From Anaerolineales bacterium (lineage in GTDB: Bacteria > Chloroflexota > Anaerolineae > Anaerolineales > Villigracilaceae): a stretch of 6,979 nt of DNA. This document shows positions 5,891 to 6,979 of this stretch, piece after piece. The notes beneath the pieces were generated by a model, which worked only from the letters and a program-made list of their open reading frames with translations, ran no database searches and was not told the DNA's origin. The stretch lies in NCBI GenBank assembly GCA_025966435.1, contig JAICRQ010000181.1:1-6979 (forward strand). Reading direction: 5' to 3'. Made by a program: the position numbers and the translations under genes. Position 1 is the stretch's first letter, and the number at the start of each line of letters is the position of its first letter.

Positions 5891-6928
5891 TTACGTGTTT
5901 TTCACAAGCTTATATCCTTCTTTTGAATCCTGCACCGTCCATCCCAGCGCAGTGATTTGTTCACGCAACTGGTCAGACTCTGCCCAATTCTTGTTTGCGC
6001 GGGCAAGGAGGCGTTGTTCCACCAGGGCGATCACTTCGTCCGAGGGTTGGTCATTTTCAAGCGTAGGAGGATTGACGCACATCTCCCACACATCTGCGGG
6101 AATATCTTTTTCAAGGGGATTGGGAATTTGAAATTCGCCTAATTCATTCAGCGAAAACGTAGACCCAGACGGGAACATCTCCGGGTTGCCTGCATGCACC
6201 AGCGACACGGAGCTGACGCCGCTCACCTCACATAGCCCCGACTCGAAGTCCACAATCAGACCGGTGTGTTCATCCAGCCCGATGATTTGGTTTTCATCAG
6301 GAACAAGCGCAGACCATTCGGCAAAGCGGTCCATGCCGATGAAACAGCGACTCGTATCAAGATCGACACCGCCATCTGCATTATTCCAGTGGGGGATGAA
6401 GGACAGGTTTAAGCCAAAGTCGGAAAAAAGATCCAGTCCATCCACCGCATGGACATCCTGTCCCACTTTGTAAATTTCGTAGACGGGCAGGGCATGCGCG
6501 CCAATGGAAATCGTTGCCGCGGAGGCAAACATGAGTGTGGCGCCGAGTCGGTGTCGCGCCCGGATGACGTCCCACGCCAGTGTGTCTTGTAACTGCCGGA
6601 TGGCATAGGTGGGGCTGCCGGGTCCCATAAAGATCATGTTGGCGTACAGCAGCGGCTTGATAATCTCAGGATCATCGGGGCTAAACGCCGAATCCTTTTT
6701 GCGGGCAGCGATAATTTCAATGACCGGCTTATAGTTCTGTAGCCGTGTCTTCATAAATTCCCCGACACGCCCCACGACCTGGGCTGAATTCAGTTCGAAG
6801 CCTGCTGGCGTCTCCATCAATGCGATACGAAGCTGCTCGTTGATGTTGCGCGCCAGGGTCTCAAAAATGCGCCCTCCCGCGAGAGAAGTTTCGCCAGACC
6901 CGAGAAAGGCGATCTGTCCGAGTGCCAT
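5891..6928 (-). CDS. Peptidase S51/cyanophycinase-like protein with CysRS-like C-terminal tail
   Basis: This 345-residue soluble protein has two parts. Residues ~4-250 resemble the class I glutamine-amidotransferase-like fold of the peptidase S51 (PepE/cyanophycinase) group: IAFLGSGE at 6-13, IFMGPGSPTY at 99-108, an elbow-like FASAAT at 135-140 with candidate nucleophile Ser136, IPHWNN at 178-183 with a candidate His180, and GLDEHTGLIVD at 217-227, close to the GIDEDTAL found in the family. Residues ~299-345 (EQRLLARANKNWAESDQLRE, then ALGWTVQDSKEG) match the C-terminal helix-hairpin of cysteinyl-tRNA synthetases. No catalytic CysRS domain is present, so it should not be named a tRNA synthetase. 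Peptidase activity and substrate are not established. Start: AGGAG (6935-6939) touches the ATG at 6934 but lies six bases before the in-frame ATG at 6928, which is therefore preferred. It is separated from the phosphorylase gene by 115 bases. Confidence 0.75.
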   Translation of the reverse strand: MALGQIAFLGSGETSLAGGRIFETLARNINEQLRIALMETPAGFELNSAQVVGRVGEFMKTRLQNYKPVIEIIAARKKDSAFSPDDPEIIKPLLYANMIFMGPGSPTYAIRQLQDTLAWDVIRARHRLGATLMFASAATISIGAHALPVYEIYKVGQDVHAVDGLDLFSDFGLNLSFIPHWNNADGGVDLDTSRCFIGMDRFAEWSALVPDENQIIGLDEHTGLIVDFESGLCEVSGVSSVSLVHAGNPEMFPSGSTFSLNELGEFQIPNPLEKDIPADVWEMCVNPPTLENDQPSDEVIALVEQRLLARANKNWAESDQLREQITALGWTVQDSKEGYKLVKNT

Positions 6929-6934
6929 GTTCAT

Positions 6935-6939
6935 CTCCT
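6935..6939 (-). promoter_or_regulatory. Shine-Dalgarno deciding the S51-like gene start
   Basis: AGGAG on the minus strand directly abuts the ATG at 6934-6932, which is too close for initiation there. It lies exactly six bases before the second ATG at 6928-6926. The start MALGQIAFLGSGE is therefore chosen over MNMALGQ. Confidence 0.65.
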
Positions 6940-6979
6940 GTAAAGCTTAGTGCGTTAATCATGGGACGCGCTGTTAAGC

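Noticed and set aside
6945..6979. gctta...taagc inverted repeat at the right edge
   Set aside because: Only five perfect base pairs, cut by the window edge; too little to call a structure or the end of a neighbouring gene.

Overview
The window is a compact bacterial segment with four genes, all on the minus strand. From right to left, in the direction of transcription, they are a peptidase S51/cyanophycinase-like protein with a cysteinyl-tRNA-synthetase-like tail (5891-6928), a pyrimidine-nucleoside/thymidine phosphorylase (4480-5775), a very large acidic TPR protein (636-4346) and nucleoside diphosphate kinase (72-524). I see no tRNA, rRNA, CRISPR array, insertion sequence or phage gene. The best guess for the source is Chloroflexota, class Anaerolineae. 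This rests on the TPR protein, which opens MAKVSLRAYNREIE and carries dozens of acidic (E/D)LPDW(L/M) motifs and 'WLE.LAAKQGA' units; I associate this style of protein with that class from memory. It could not be checked here.

Layout. 1-71: an intergenic end with a strong 15-bp hairpin that terminates ndk. 72-524: ndk, with a GTG start and a good Shine-Dalgarno. 525-635: a short spacer holding a long imperfect palindrome built of degenerate 9-bp units. 636-4346: the TPR protein, whose middle ~750 residues hold 25 Trp/Phe short motifs and two families of internal tandem repeats. 4347-4479: leader and a possible promoter. 4480-5775: the phosphorylase, with all known catalytic residues present. 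5776-5890: an AT-rich regulatory spacer with a good sigma70-type promoter and an 11-bp inverted repeat just upstream of its -35. 5891-6928: the S51-like fusion protein. 6929-6979: its Shine-Dalgarno and 40 bases in which I see nothing firm.

How the genes relate. Two of the four act in nucleotide metabolism: the phosphorylase salvages pyrimidine nucleosides and Ndk makes nucleoside triphosphates. The spacers of about 110-130 bp, with candidate promoters before two of the genes, suggest mostly separate transcription units rather than one tight operon. I see no coherent new 'system' here. The parts most worth a second look are the multivalent Trp-motif TPR protein, the S51-like/CysRS-tail fusion, and the palindrome at the phosphorylase promoter. 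Two gene starts were moved downstream of the longest reading frame because of Shine-Dalgarno placement: 4385 to 4346, and 6934 to 6928.
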